Of a stretch of DNA of 64,000 nt, positions 32,915 to 41,083 are shown one piece after another. Under the pieces are notes generated by a model. It did no database searches. It was not told the origin of the DNA and saw only the letters and a program-made list of their open reading frames with translations. The position numbers and the translations under genes are program-made. This stretch comes from Actinoallomurus sp963736325. GTDB taxonomy: Bacteria; Actinomycetota; Actinomycetes; Streptosporangiales; Streptosporangiaceae. Every line of letters starts with the position of its first letter. Position 1 is the first letter of the stretch. Location of the stretch: NCBI GenBank assembly GCA_963736325.1, contig CAVTOG010000012.1, positions 1 to 64,000 on the forward strand, in the 5' to 3' direction.

Positions 32915-33729
32915 TGAGTCTCCTGTTCCCGCGCTTGCTCGCCGTCACGGCCAAGCCGATGCACGAGAAATATCGAGATCTGAAGTTGGCCGAATTGACT
33001 CGGCATGCCGCGACGAATCACCCGTCATCCGTCTATGTGGCCACCGGCGGTGATCGTGTTTCAGAGGAGACGCTTGCGCAACTGCGTGCATTGGTTCTAG
33101 AACTTGCCGGGGATGCCGGCTTCCCCGAGGAGTCCACACGGAAGCTACGGGGATCCTTCGATCTGCGTCTCGCCGCCGCTCTTCATTCCAAGATGGGGGT
33201 CGTGCCGGCCGAAGCGGCGTCCGGGGATGTCTGGGCGTTCATGGCGCTGGTATTGCTGCCTGACGTCGCCTATTGGCGATATCCGCTCCCCCCGGGCGAC
33301 CGCGTGCTCGGCACCGACCTCACGCGGCACACCTTCGGTCGTATGTGGTGGCGCGCGCAGCTCGTCCACTCACCTGATGAACCCGACCCTTACGCGGCTC
33401 TCAAGATCTTCGGCGAGGACGCCTTCGACCAGATCTACACCCGGCGCAGGGCGTTGGGCGGAAGCCCTCACGTGGTCAAGGCCATCCTCAGGACGTGGAG
33501 CGGGCTCGACCTGCGTGGGATCAACGAGCGCGCTGCGCTCCGCGACTTTCTGATGCGTCTTCTGCGGCTTGCTCCGTTCCTGCTGTTCGATGCGCTCAGC
33601 GAAGAGGCATTGGACACCGAACTCCGGTTCGTGGCCCGAGAGTCCGTCACCGCGTTGCTGAGCGCGGAACCGGTACGGCCCGAGGATCTTCAGAACAGGG
33701 TCGATGCCGTCTTCGCCGATGCACGGTAA
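32911..33729 (+). CDS. DUF6339-like protein, last gene of the restriction locus
   Basis: 272 residues if GTG 32911 is used, or 271 from ATG 32914; both overlap the previous stop. Mostly alpha-helical and rich in Arg and Leu. Features are a central DVWAFMALVLLPDVAYWRYP, then RHTFGRMWWRAQLV, and a C-terminal helical bundle around ALRDFLMRLLRLAPFLLFDAL. This resembles DUF6339 as I remember it, a family seen at the end of Z1/GHKL operons; confidence in the family name is moderate. No enzymatic motif is evident. Confidence 0.8.
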   Translation: MMSLLFPRLLAVTAKPMHEKYRDLKLAELTRHAATNHPSSVYVATGGDRVSEETLAQLRALVLELAGDAGFPEESTRKLRGSFDLRLAAALHSKMGVVPAEAASGDVWAFMALVLLPDVAYWRYPLPPGDRVLGTDLTRHTFGRMWWRAQLVHSPDEPDPYAALKIFGEDAFDQIYTRRRALGGSPHVVKAILRTWSGLDLRGINERAALRDFLMRLLRLAPFLLFDALSEEALDTELRFVARESVTALLSAEPVRPEDLQNRVDAVFADAR

Positions 33730-34126
33730 CGGGACGGAATCAAGCGACTCCGAAACGTTCCCAGTGGCGCGTCTCATGCAGTAAGGCAGCGGCTGATCCG
33801 ATGAACTGATTTGGCATCGGATGCTATTCGGGCATCAAGGCAACCGCCGCTTTATGCCTGATCAATAAAAAGATCTCGAAGTTAATCAAATAGTCGACAA
33901 TTTGACTTTACGTCAAGAATGTTCTGATGCCTACAGTCAGGCAAAAGTTGGTCACATTTTGCGACTTGTGCAAACCTTTACCTTTCAGTGATGCTTCCTA
34001 TTGGCTGAACAGTGGCGTTCAACCTCACCTGTCTCCCCAGACGCACGTGAGTGAGATCGCCGCCTCTCAGGCCGTGCCTGGGCGTGCTATCAGGGCACGT
34101 CCGGAATCCCCCGCAGGGAGGCTGTT
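33730..34126. other. AT-rich gap between the restriction locus and the secreted protease
   Basis: No gene is supported in these 397 bases. The stretch about 33820-33990 is strikingly AT-rich for this genome. ATCCGATG (33796-33803) and CATCGGAT (33815-33822) form a perfect 8-bp inverted repeat that may end the operon, though no T-run follows. TTGAC (33902-33906) and GTCAA (33912-33916) form a second inverted repeat. TGAAC/GTTCA (34007-34022 region) is a third. The last 150 bases presumably hold the protease promoter; I cannot assign its -35 and -10 with confidence. Confidence 0.5.
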
Positions 34127-35185
34127 ATGAGGATCCTCGGATCCGCCGGGCGAAAGGGACTGATCGTCTCTGCCGCCGGGCTCGCCGTCGGTGCCCTCGT
34201 CGTGTCCCCCGCCGCGCACGCGGCGACCACGGCTAAGGAATCACCCGCCATCAAGGCTGCCGCGGCAGCCGGCTCGGTGATGAAGTCGCTTGGTGACAAC
34301 GCGACCGCCGGGTCGTACATGGACCACGGGAAGATGGTCGTCACCATCACCCACAGCTCGGACGCTCAGGCGGTTCGGGACGCAGGAGCTACGCCGAGGC
34401 TCGTCGCTCGGAGCAACGCGCAGCTCAACAAGGTCGCCGGTGCGATGAAGTCGGCCGACGTCGCTGGTACGGCCTGGGGGATCGACCCTCTGACCAACCA
34501 GCTCGTGATCTCCACCGACCAGACTGTCACGGGCGCCAAGCTCGCGAAGGTCACCAAGGTCGCGAAGAGCTCGGGCGCGGCGGCTCGGATGCAGACGGTG
34601 GCCGGGAAGTTCGGCACTCGGATCTCCGGTGGCGACGCCATCTGGGGAACGCAGTACCGCTGCTCGCTCGGCTTCAACGTTTCCAACGGAAGCACCAACT
34701 ACTTCCTCACCGCGGGCCACTGCGGCAATGTCGAGGCGAATTGGTGGGACGACCCGGGTAACTTCATCGGCTCGACCGTGGACAGTCACTTCCCCGGTGA
34801 CGACTTCGCGCTCGTGCAGTACGGCGGCAGTGTGCCGGCCAGCGGCAACGTTGACCTGTACAACGGAAGCACCCGGGACATCACGGGCGCTGCCAACGCG
34901 TTCGTCGGCGAGTCGGTGCAGCGCAGTGGTAGCACCACCGGCGTGCACGGCGGCACCGTGCAGGCTCTGAACGTCTCGGTCGACTACGGACCCGACGGTA
35001 TCGTCAACGGTCTCATCCAGACGAACGTCTGCGCCGAGGGCGGCGACAGCGGCGGCTCGCTGTTCGATGGCGGCACCGCGATCGGTCTCACCTCCGGTGG
35101 CAGCGGCAACTGCTCCTCCGGTGGAACGACCTTCTTCCAGCCGGTGACCGAGCCCCTCAACGCTTACGGCTTGCACGTCCTGTAA
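34127..35185 (+). CDS. Secreted S1 family peptidase, streptogrisin/alpha-lytic type
   Basis: 352 residues in three parts. A signal peptide (LIVSAAGLAVGALVVSPAAHA) is followed by a propeptide of about 140 residues that would guide folding, and a mature chymotrypsin-fold domain from about residue 165 (RISGGDAIWG). The triad is His in FLTAGHCGN, Asp in GDDFALVQYGG and Ser in EGGDSGGSLF. Cys pairs around TAGHC and NVCAEGGDSGG match streptogrisins. The product is an extracellular protease released after self-processing. ATG 34127 follows an AGGGAGG-like site, and a strong terminator follows the stop. Confidence 0.93.
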   Translation: MRILGSAGRKGLIVSAAGLAVGALVVSPAAHAATTAKESPAIKAAAAAGSVMKSLGDNATAGSYMDHGKMVVTITHSSDAQAVRDAGATPRLVARSNAQLNKVAGAMKSADVAGTAWGIDPLTNQLVISTDQTVTGAKLAKVTKVAKSSGAAARMQTVAGKFGTRISGGDAIWGTQYRCSLGFNVSNGSTNYFLTAGHCGNVEANWWDDPGNFIGSTVDSHFPGDDFALVQYGGSVPASGNVDLYNGSTRDITGAANAFVGESVQRSGSTTGVHGGTVQALNVSVDYGPDGIVNGLIQTNVCAEGGDSGGSLFDGGTAIGLTSGGSGNCSSGGTTFFQPVTEPLNAYGLHVL

Positions 35186-35197
35186 GTCCTGAGCAGA

Positions 35198-35227
35198 CGA
35201 GCCCCCGGACGAAAGTCCGGGGGCTCG
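35198..35227 (+). terminator. Intrinsic-type terminator after the S1 peptidase gene
   Basis: CGAGCCCCCGGAC (35198-35210) and GTCCGGGGGCTCG (35215-35227) form a perfect 13-bp stem closed by a GAAA tetraloop, starting 12 bases after the stop codon. No long T-run follows, which is common in actinobacterial terminators. Confidence 0.85.
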
Positions 35228-35312
35228 TTCGGTTCGGTGGGAAGATCGTGTACAAGCCACGCAGATGCGCGTTGACCTGCGGTTATCAACAGCCTGTGGA
35301 AAAGTAGAGGCC

Positions 35313-35882
35313 ATGACCGTCTCACTGCCGATCGAGCCGGCGGCCAACGACCTGCTGAACCGCAGCCCTCTGGCGCTGCTCGTGGGCATGCTGCTCGACC
35401 AACAGGTTCCGCTGGAACGCGCGTTCTCCGCACCGTACGACCTGGCCAAGCGGCTCGGGCACGACCTGGACGCCGGGGAACTGGCCGACTACGACCCGGA
35501 GGCGCTGGAGGCCGTCTTCAGCGAGAGGCCGGCGCTGCACCGTTATCCCAAGGCGATGGCCAAGCGCGTACAGGCCCTCTGCCGGATCATCGTCGACCGG
35601 TACGACGGGGACGCCACGCAGGTCTGGACCGAGGCTGCCAGCGGCGTCGACCTGCGTAAACGGGTCGGCGCGCTGCCGGGGTTCGGCGAGCAGAAGGCGA
35701 AGATCTTCGTCGCGCTGCTCGGCAAGCAGGTGGGCGTACGTCCCGAGGGCTGGCGTGAGGCCGCCGGAAACTACGGCGACGAGGGATCACACCGGTCGGT
35801 CGCCGACATCGTGGACGAGGCCTCGCTCGGCAAGGTCCGCTCCTACAAGCAGGAGATGAAGGCCGCGGCCAAGAAGGCCTGA
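35313..35882 (+). CDS. HhH-GPD type base-excision DNA repair protein
   Basis: 189 residues. The start PIEPAANDLLNRSPLALLVGMLLDQQVPLERAF gives the helical base-excision core (QQ in the family signature), and the helix-hairpin-helix is RVGALPGFGEQKAKIFVALLG. The catalytic Asp of the GPD loop is not obvious, as the region after the hairpin reads VGVRPEGWREAAGNYGD. Actinobacteria widely carry this short protein; its glycosylase activity is inferred from the fold. ATG 35313 was chosen because the conserved part begins at once; GAGG lies just upstream. Confidence 0.85.
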   Translation: MTVSLPIEPAANDLLNRSPLALLVGMLLDQQVPLERAFSAPYDLAKRLGHDLDAGELADYDPEALEAVFSERPALHRYPKAMAKRVQALCRIIVDRYDGDATQVWTEAASGVDLRKRVGALPGFGEQKAKIFVALLGKQVGVRPEGWREAAGNYGDEGSHRSVADIVDEASLGKVRSYKQEMKAAAKKA

Positions 35883-35886
35883 CCAG

Positions 35887-35934
35887 GGCCCTGCACGTCC
35901 CGGCCGCCCCCGCGCACCAGGTTCGTGCAGGACC
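35887..35934. terminator. Hairpin between convergent HhH-GPD and dioxygenase genes
   Basis: CCTGCACG (35890-35897) and CGTGCAGG (35924-35931) are perfect inverted repeats, extended with a mismatch by flanking G/C pairs. The element fills the gap between two convergent stops, so it can serve as a two-way terminator. The 26-base loop is long, hence moderate confidence. Confidence 0.4.
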
Positions 35935-35941
35935 CCCAGCG

Positions 35942-36712
35942 TCAGCCCAGTTGGATCGAGCGTTTGGCCAGGCCGCCCCAGAAGCCGTCGATGACGGTGT
36001 GCTGGGACGGCAGGTCGGATTCGCCGGCGCCCAGGGTGACGAACAGCGGGGCGAAGTGTTCGGTGCGCGGGTGGGCGATGTGGCCGGACGGGGAACGGTT
36101 CGCGAAGTCGAGCAGTGCGTCGACGTCGCCCGCGGCCAGTGCCTCGGCACCCCACGCGTCGAACTCGCGGGACCAGCCCGGCGCCTCGTTCACACCCGCT
36201 CCCCACATCAGGCCGCGCAGGTTGTGGGTGAAGAAGCCGCTGCCCACGATGAGGACTCCCTCGTCGCGCAGCGGCGCGAGGCGGCGGCCCAGGGCGAAGA
36301 GTCGTGACGGGTCCAGCGTGGGCATCGACATCTGCAGCACCGGGATGTCGGCGTCCGGGTACATCTCGACCAGGGGCACGTACGCGCCGTGGTCCAGGCC
36401 GCGGGCCGGATGGTCGTGGACGGGGCCGTCGACCAGGGCGCGGACCTGATTCGCCAGCGACGGTGCTCCCGGGGCCGGGTACTTAACGCGGTAGTAGTGC
36501 TCGGGGAAGCCGCCGAAGTCGTAGGTCAGCGGCACCGTCTCGGTGGCGCCGAGGGTGACCGGGGCGGACTCCCAGTGGGCGGACACGACCAGAATCGCGG
36601 CCGGGCGCGGGAGGTCGTGGGACCAGGCGGCGAGCTGGCCGGGCCACAGCGGGTCGTCGGCCAGTGGGGGCGCCCCGTGGCCGAGGTAGATCACAGGCAT
36701 GCGCCGAGACAT
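35942..36712 (-). CDS. Class III extradiol ring-opening dioxygenase (LigB/DODA family)
   Basis: 256 residues from ATG 36712 with GGGGAC upstream. Metal and active-site residues appear in family order: His in VIYLGHGAPPLA, His in ILVVSAHWESAPVTL, His in GLDHGAYVPLVEMYP, and a later GSGFFTHNLRG and AHPRTEHFAPL. Members bind Fe(II) or zinc and open catechol-like rings by extradiol cleavage. The frame continues far upstream under the FAD oxidoreductase, but that part is a shadow. Inverted repeats such as AACTT-TC-AAGTT lie just upstream (about 36776-36787) and may hold the operator. Confidence 0.9.
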   Translation of the reverse strand: MSRRMPVIYLGHGAPPLADDPLWPGQLAAWSHDLPRPAAILVVSAHWESAPVTLGATETVPLTYDFGGFPEHYYRVKYPAPGAPSLANQVRALVDGPVHDHPARGLDHGAYVPLVEMYPDADIPVLQMSMPTLDPSRLFALGRRLAPLRDEGVLIVGSGFFTHNLRGLMWGAGVNEAPGWSREFDAWGAEALAAGDVDALLDFANRSPSGHIAHPRTEHFAPLFVTLGAGESDLPSQHTVIDGFWGGLAKRSIQLG

Positions 36713-36907
36713 GAGCCGTCCCCGAGGTGTAGTTGAATGCTCAATCGCTTCTCCGTACGGTACATCAAATACTTCAACTTTCAAGTTCCTGCCGTAAAGC
36801 GGCGATGACCTGGCGCGACACCGACCGTGACGTGGCCTTCCGGCGATGGACCCGCCGCTACGGTCGCGATCAGGACTCCGTATGACGCGGAGCGAGAGGA
36901 GCCCTTC

Positions 36908-37975
36908 GTGCGAGTCGTGGTCATCGGCGCCGGGATCGTGGGCGCCGCCGTCGCCGCCGGCCTGACCCGTCGCGGCGCGCGGGTCACCGTGCTGGAGGAG
37001 CGCTTCCCGGGGGCCGGTTCCACCGGCACGGCCTTCGGGTGGGTGCACGCCGACGACACGGGGTCGGAGCCGTACTTCACGCTGAGCCATGCCGCCGTGC
37101 ACGCCCATCACGCGCTGCGCGGTGACGTGTTCGTGCGTACGGGGCACCTCGCGTGGGCGAACGGCGAGCACCGTGCCGAGCTGGCGCGGCGCGTGGAACG
37201 CCTCGGCGCCAGGGAGTACGCGGTCGACCGCGTCACCGCGCACCGTGCCGCCGAGATGGAGCCGGCGCTCAACCAGCGGCACGACACCGACTACGCGTTC
37301 TTCCCCGAAGAGGGCCACGTCTTTCCCTCGCAACTGCTCGGCCGCCTCCTCGGCGAGGCGCGCGAGGGCGGGGCGCGTATCGAGCTCGGCGCGGCGGCGC
37401 GTGAGGTCGAGCTCGGCAGTGCGAGGGTCACTCTGGCCGGCGGCGCCGTACGCGACGCCGACGTGGTGGTCGTCTGCGCGGGCCGCTGGGCGGGCGCGCT
37501 GCTCGGCACGGCGACGAGCGCCTCCGCCTACAGTCAGCTGGTCACGACCACGCCGCTGCCGGCCCGTATGTCCCGCGTCCTGAGCACGAATGACCTGGAC
37601 GTACGCCCGGACGGCGGCGGCCGGCTGCTGCTGCGGGCCCGCGACGTCCCCGTCGACCCGGACCTGCCGCCGAAGGAGAGCGTCACCGCCGCCCTGCTGG
37701 ACCGCCTTCCCGGCGCGCTGTCCCACACCGAGGGGGTCCGCGCCGATCGCGTACGCGTGGGGTGGTGCGAGAGCGACCGGATCACGGCCGGTTTCCTGGA
37801 CGGAGGCCGCGTCTACTCGGTCACCGGGGACGGCGGCGTCATCCTCGCCCCGCTGCTCGCCGACCTGGTGGCCAGCGAGATCTACGGGAAGGAGTCCGCC
37901 CTGCTCAGGGAGTTTCGGCCGCTCAGCGCAGTCCCGATCTCGGCCGCGCACGACGCCGTACGCCCGGCTCCGTAG
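36908..37975 (+). CDS. FAD-dependent oxidoreductase (D-amino acid oxidase/DadA-like)
   Basis: 355 residues from GTG 36908, preceded by GAGGAG at 7 bases. The N-terminal dinucleotide fold is VVVIGAGIVGAAVAAGL with acidic VTVLEERFPGAGSTG, and the C-terminal FAD region is GRVYSVTGDGGVILAPLLADLVA. The fold is that of DAO-type enzymes that oxidise amines or amino acids to imines. The substrate is unknown. It is divergent from the dioxygenase gene, with about 195 bases between starts, and stops 4 bases from the convergent ABC permease. Confidence 0.87.
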   Translation: MRVVVIGAGIVGAAVAAGLTRRGARVTVLEERFPGAGSTGTAFGWVHADDTGSEPYFTLSHAAVHAHHALRGDVFVRTGHLAWANGEHRAELARRVERLGAREYAVDRVTAHRAAEMEPALNQRHDTDYAFFPEEGHVFPSQLLGRLLGEAREGGARIELGAAAREVELGSARVTLAGGAVRDADVVVVCAGRWAGALLGTATSASAYSQLVTTTPLPARMSRVLSTNDLDVRPDGGGRLLLRARDVPVDPDLPPKESVTAALLDRLPGALSHTEGVRADRVRVGWCESDRITAGFLDGGRVYSVTGDGGVILAPLLADLVASEIYGKESALLREFRPLSAVPISAAHDAVRPAP

Positions 37976-37979
37976 CAGG

Positions 37980-39581
37980 TCAGCCCAGGTCGCGACGGCG
38001 GAAGCCCGCCAGGCCCGCGGCCGTCAGCGCGACGGCGATCACGACCAGCCACACGACCGGGGTGTAACGCATCTCATCGCCCGGCAGCTTCGGGATGTGG
38101 GTGAAGGGCGAGACGTCCATCGCCCACTGCTTCAGCCGCAGCACCGGGCCGAGCTGTCCGAGCATCAGGAAGGCCGCGAGCACGCCCCAGCCCACCATCG
38201 CCAGGCGGGGTGCGAGGCCGAAGATGGCGATCGTGATCGCGGTGAGCACCCAGACCGCCGGCAGCTGAACGACGGCGGCGCCCAGGACGTGCGGCAGCTG
38301 AGTGCCCATGTCGCCGGCGCGCGCACCATGGACCAGGCCGACCATGAGCCCGCCGGTCAGCATCAGCAGCGTCGCCCCCAGCAGCGCGATGATCGCGTGA
38401 CCGGACACCCAGGCGACACGGGAGACACGCGTGGCCAGCAGGGCCTCGGTGCGCTGCCCGGTCTCCTCGGCCCGCAGCCGAAGCACGGCCTGAACCCCGT
38501 AGGCAGAGGCCAGCAGAGACAGGATTCCGAACATCGTCGCCAGGAACGCGTCGACCATGTTCCCGTTCCCGCCCAGTTTCGTGATCAGGTCCTGGGTGCC
38601 CTTGCTGTTGCCGACCAGGCTGTCGACGTTGTCGACCTCGCTGCCCAGCAGGGCGCCGGACAGGGCGAAGGCGACCGTCCACGCCAGCAGGACGCCGCGC
38701 TGGAGCCGCCACGCCAGGGCGAGGTGGCTGCTCAAGCCCGGGGCCGCGTCGGCCGGTCCGAGCCGGGCGGGGATCAGCCCGGCGCCGAGGTCACGGCGGC
38801 CCACGAGCGCGAAGGCCGCGCCCAGGCAGGCGGCGACGAACACCACCGGGAGGACGAGCACCCACCAGCGGTCACCGGCGTACGGGCGCATCTGCTCGGA
38901 CCAGCCGAGCGGTGAGAACCAGGACAGCCATCGCAGGCCGCCGTCGCCGGCCGCGTCGCCGACGGCCCGCAGCAGGAAGGACGCGCCGAGCACCGACAGC
39001 GCCAGCCCGTTGGCCGTACGCGAGCTCTCGGTGAGCTGCGCCGTGACGGCCGCCACCGAGGCGAACATCATCCCGGTCGCCAGCCAGCAAACCCCGAAGA
39101 CGACCGACCCCGCCGCCGGCATCCCCACGGCGATCAGGCCCGCCACGGCCAGCACGAAGAGCACCATGTTGGCGGTGAACGCGGTGAGCAGCCCGGACAC
39201 CAGGGCCGCCGAACGGCCGAGGACGCCCGCGCCGACGAGCTCCAGCCGTCCTGACTCCTCGTCGGCGCGCGTGTGGCGCACCACCAGGAGGAGGCTCATG
39301 ACCGCGACCATCGCCGCCCCGGTAACGATGATCTTCCATACGCTGACCGCGCCGACCGAGCTCGCGTCGAAGACGTGGCCTTCCATCGCGAGGTTCGCCG
39401 CGCTTCTCTCGATGCCGGCGGCGAAGTCGTGCCGGGCCGCGGCGGTGTCGTACAGCGACTTGGTGCTGTACGCCGTTCCGACCGCGGTGGCCGTGAGCGC
39501 GTACACCCAGACCGGCAGCATGATCCGGTCGCGGCGCAGCGCGAGTTTGAGGAGCTCGGAGGTGCCGGCCGTCGCCGTCAT
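37980..39581 (-). CDS. ABC exporter permease (large ABC-2-like, polyketide-antibiotic type)
   Basis: 533 residues with about twelve membrane helices in two halves, each starting with a similar pattern (LLKLALRRDRIMLPVWVYAL and LAWRLQRGVLLAWTVAFAL). This double-length layout is typical of actinobacterial permeases often named polyketide antibiotic transporters. The ATG at 39581 overlaps the ATPase stop by ATGA. Ends with a basic tail (GFRRRDLG). The substrate is unknown; together with the ATPase and the divergent GbsR/MarR regulator it looks like a drug-inducible exporter. Confidence 0.9.
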   Translation of the reverse strand: MTATAGTSELLKLALRRDRIMLPVWVYALTATAVGTAYSTKSLYDTAAARHDFAAGIERSAANLAMEGHVFDASSVGAVSVWKIIVTGAAMVAVMSLLLVVRHTRADEESGRLELVGAGVLGRSAALVSGLLTAFTANMVLFVLAVAGLIAVGMPAAGSVVFGVCWLATGMMFASVAAVTAQLTESSRTANGLALSVLGASFLLRAVGDAAGDGGLRWLSWFSPLGWSEQMRPYAGDRWWVLVLPVVFVAACLGAAFALVGRRDLGAGLIPARLGPADAAPGLSSHLALAWRLQRGVLLAWTVAFALSGALLGSEVDNVDSLVGNSKGTQDLITKLGGNGNMVDAFLATMFGILSLLASAYGVQAVLRLRAEETGQRTEALLATRVSRVAWVSGHAIIALLGATLLMLTGGLMVGLVHGARAGDMGTQLPHVLGAAVVQLPAVWVLTAITIAIFGLAPRLAMVGWGVLAAFLMLGQLGPVLRLKQWAMDVSPFTHIPKLPGDEMRYTPVVWLVVIAVALTAAGLAGFRRRDLG

Positions 39582-40474
39582 CGGTCCGCCGCCTCGTCTT
39601 CGTAGTGGCGCAGGAACAGCTCTTCGAGCGTCGGCGGCTGACTGGTGAGGCTGCGGACCCCCGCCTTGACCAGGTGCGTCAGCACCTCGTCGAGCTTGTC
39701 GGTGTCCACCTCCAGGCGAACGCGTGAGCCCTCGACGTCGCAGGTGTGCACGCCGGGCAGGGCCGCGACGCCGTCCGCCGGATTGGCCAGCTCGGCCGAG
39801 ATGGACGTACGCGTGAGGTGGCGCAGGTCGGCGAGTGAACCCGTCTCCACGGTGCGGCCCTTGCGGATGATGCTCACCCGGTCGCAGAGCGCCTCGACCT
39901 CGGACAGGATGTGGCTGGACAGCAGCACGGTGCGGCCACTGTCGCGCTCTTCGACGACGCACTGCTGGAAGACCTCTTCCATCAGCGGGTCGAGCCCGGA
40001 GGTCGGCTCGTCGAGGATGAGCAGCTCCGCGTCGGAGGCGAGCGCGGCGATCAGGGCGACCTTCTGCCGGTTGCCCTTGGAGTACGCCCGGCCCTTCTTC
40101 CGCGGGTCCAGCTCGAACCTCTCCAGCAGCTCCGCCTTGCGCTTGGGGTCGTTTCCGCCGCGCAGCCGCCCGAGCAGGTCGATGACCTCGCCGCCGGACA
40201 GGCTGGGCCACAGCGTGACGTCGCCGGGCACGTACGCGAGGCGCCGGTGCAGCTCCGCCGTGTCACGCCAGGGGTCACCGCCGAGCAGCCGTACGTCACC
40301 GGAGTCGTGACGCAGGAGGCCGAGTAGCACTCGAATGGTGGTCGACTTTCCGGCGCCGTTCGGGCCCAGGAAGCCGTGCACCTCACCGGGCCGTACGGTC
40401 AGGTCGAGACCGTCCAGCGCGCGCGTTCGTCCGAAGGTCTTGACCAGCCCGGACACGGATATCGCGTCTGTCAT
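39578..40474 (-). CDS. ABC exporter ATP-binding protein
   Basis: 298 residues. Walker A is GPNGAGKST, the signature region YSKGNRQKVALIAAL replaces LSGGQ as in many drug exporters of this group, Walker B is LLILDEPTSGLDPL and the switch is LLSSHILSEVE. A C-terminal domain of about 80 residues follows. It powers the permease at 37980-39581. The ATG at 40474 is divergent from the regulator gene at 40559, with a palindromic operator between. Confidence 0.92.
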   Translation of the reverse strand: MTDAISVSGLVKTFGRTRALDGLDLTVRPGEVHGFLGPNGAGKSTTIRVLLGLLRHDSGDVRLLGGDPWRDTAELHRRLAYVPGDVTLWPSLSGGEVIDLLGRLRGGNDPKRKAELLERFELDPRKKGRAYSKGNRQKVALIAALASDAELLILDEPTSGLDPLMEEVFQQCVVEERDSGRTVLLSSHILSEVEALCDRVSIIRKGRTVETGSLADLRHLTRTSISAELANPADGVAALPGVHTCDVEGSRVRLEVDTDKLDEVLTHLVKAGVRSLTSQPPTLEELFLRHYEDEAADR

Positions 40475-40499
40475 GGTTCACAAGCTACACTGTTTTCAC

Positions 40500-40513
40500 A
40501 ACTTCGTGAAGTT
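40500..40513. promoter_or_regulatory. Operator AACTTC-GT-GAAGTT between ABC exporter and GbsR/MarR regulator
   Basis: The 14-bp element has perfect 6-bp arms and lies inside a larger partly symmetric segment that begins TTTT (40493-40496) and ends AAAA (40517-40520). It sits midway between the divergent starts at 40474 and 40559, over the region where both promoters must lie. MarR-type dimers bind such sites and repress both directions. Confidence 0.65.
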
Positions 40514-40558
40514 AGTAAAACGTAGTAGGCTGGCGACCGTTCTGAAGGAGCTGATCGC

Positions 40559-41035
40559 GTGGCAGAGCGGGACCCTGAGGCGGTCGCCCGGTTCATCGAG
40601 CACTTCGCGTCCGCGATGGTCGAGGCCGGGTTGCAGCGCATGCCGGCCCGCGTGTTCGCCGCGCTCCAGGCCACCGACTCGGGCCGCCTCACCTCCGCCG
40701 AGCTCGCCGAGATGCTCCAGGTCAGCCCGGCCGCCATCTCCGGCGCGGTGCGCTTCCTGGTCCAGTTCAACATGGTGCGGAAGGAACGCGAACTCGGAAC
40801 CCGCCGCGATCAGTACGTCGTCGACAGCGAGACCTGGCACGAGGTGATCTTCCAGCGCGAGAAGGTGCTCCTCCGCTGGCAGGCCGGCGCCCAGGAGGGT
40901 GTCGACGCCCTGGGGGTCGACACTCCGGCGGGAGCCCGGATGGTCGAGACGGTGGCGCTCTTCGGATTCCTGCACGACCAGATGGCGGAGATGCTGCCGA
41001 AATGGCGGCAGGTCAAGGCCGAGCTGAAGGACTGA
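40559..41035 (+). CDS. GbsR/MarR-family transcriptional regulator
   Basis: 158 residues from GTG 40559 with AAGGAG at 8 bases. It begins with a helix (AVARFIEHFASAMVEAGLQRMPARVFAAL) followed by a winged helix with SAELAEMLQVSPAAISGAVRFLVQFNMV and a wing ELGTRRDQYVV. The C-terminal helices make the dimer interface. The order of features matches GbsR-type members of the MarR superfamily. It most likely represses the divergent ABC exporter and itself through the palindrome at 40500-40513, and is released by the exported compound. Confidence 0.9.
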   Translation: MAERDPEAVARFIEHFASAMVEAGLQRMPARVFAALQATDSGRLTSAELAEMLQVSPAAISGAVRFLVQFNMVRKERELGTRRDQYVVDSETWHEVIFQREKVLLRWQAGAQEGVDALGVDTPAGARMVETVALFGFLHDQMAEMLPKWRQVKAELKD

Positions 41036-41049
41036 TCCTCATAGCGGAC

Positions 41050-41076
41050 CGCCGCCCTGCTCGGCGCAGGGCGGCG
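41050..41076. terminator. Bidirectional terminator between convergent regulator and NlpC/P60 genes
   Basis: CGCCGCCCTGC (41050-41060) pairs perfectly with GCAGGGCGGCG (41066-41076) around TCGGC. It lies 14 bases after the regulator stop and 8 bases before the stop of the convergent hydrolase gene. No long T-run in either direction. Confidence 0.75.
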
Positions 41077-41083
41077 TCGCTCG

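Noticed and set aside
24405..33729. DISARM, BREX or Druantia system
   Set aside because: Their marker proteins (DUF1998, PglZ/BrxC, DruE-type helicase, phospholipase D nuclease) are not present; the Z1 + GHKL + DUF4420 set is distinct.
35942..37951. A single 669-codon frame covering the dioxygenase and the region opposite the FAD oxidoreductase
   Set aside because: Only the last 256 codons match a family; the upstream part is antisense to the oxidoreductase and the ATG at 36712 has a ribosome site.
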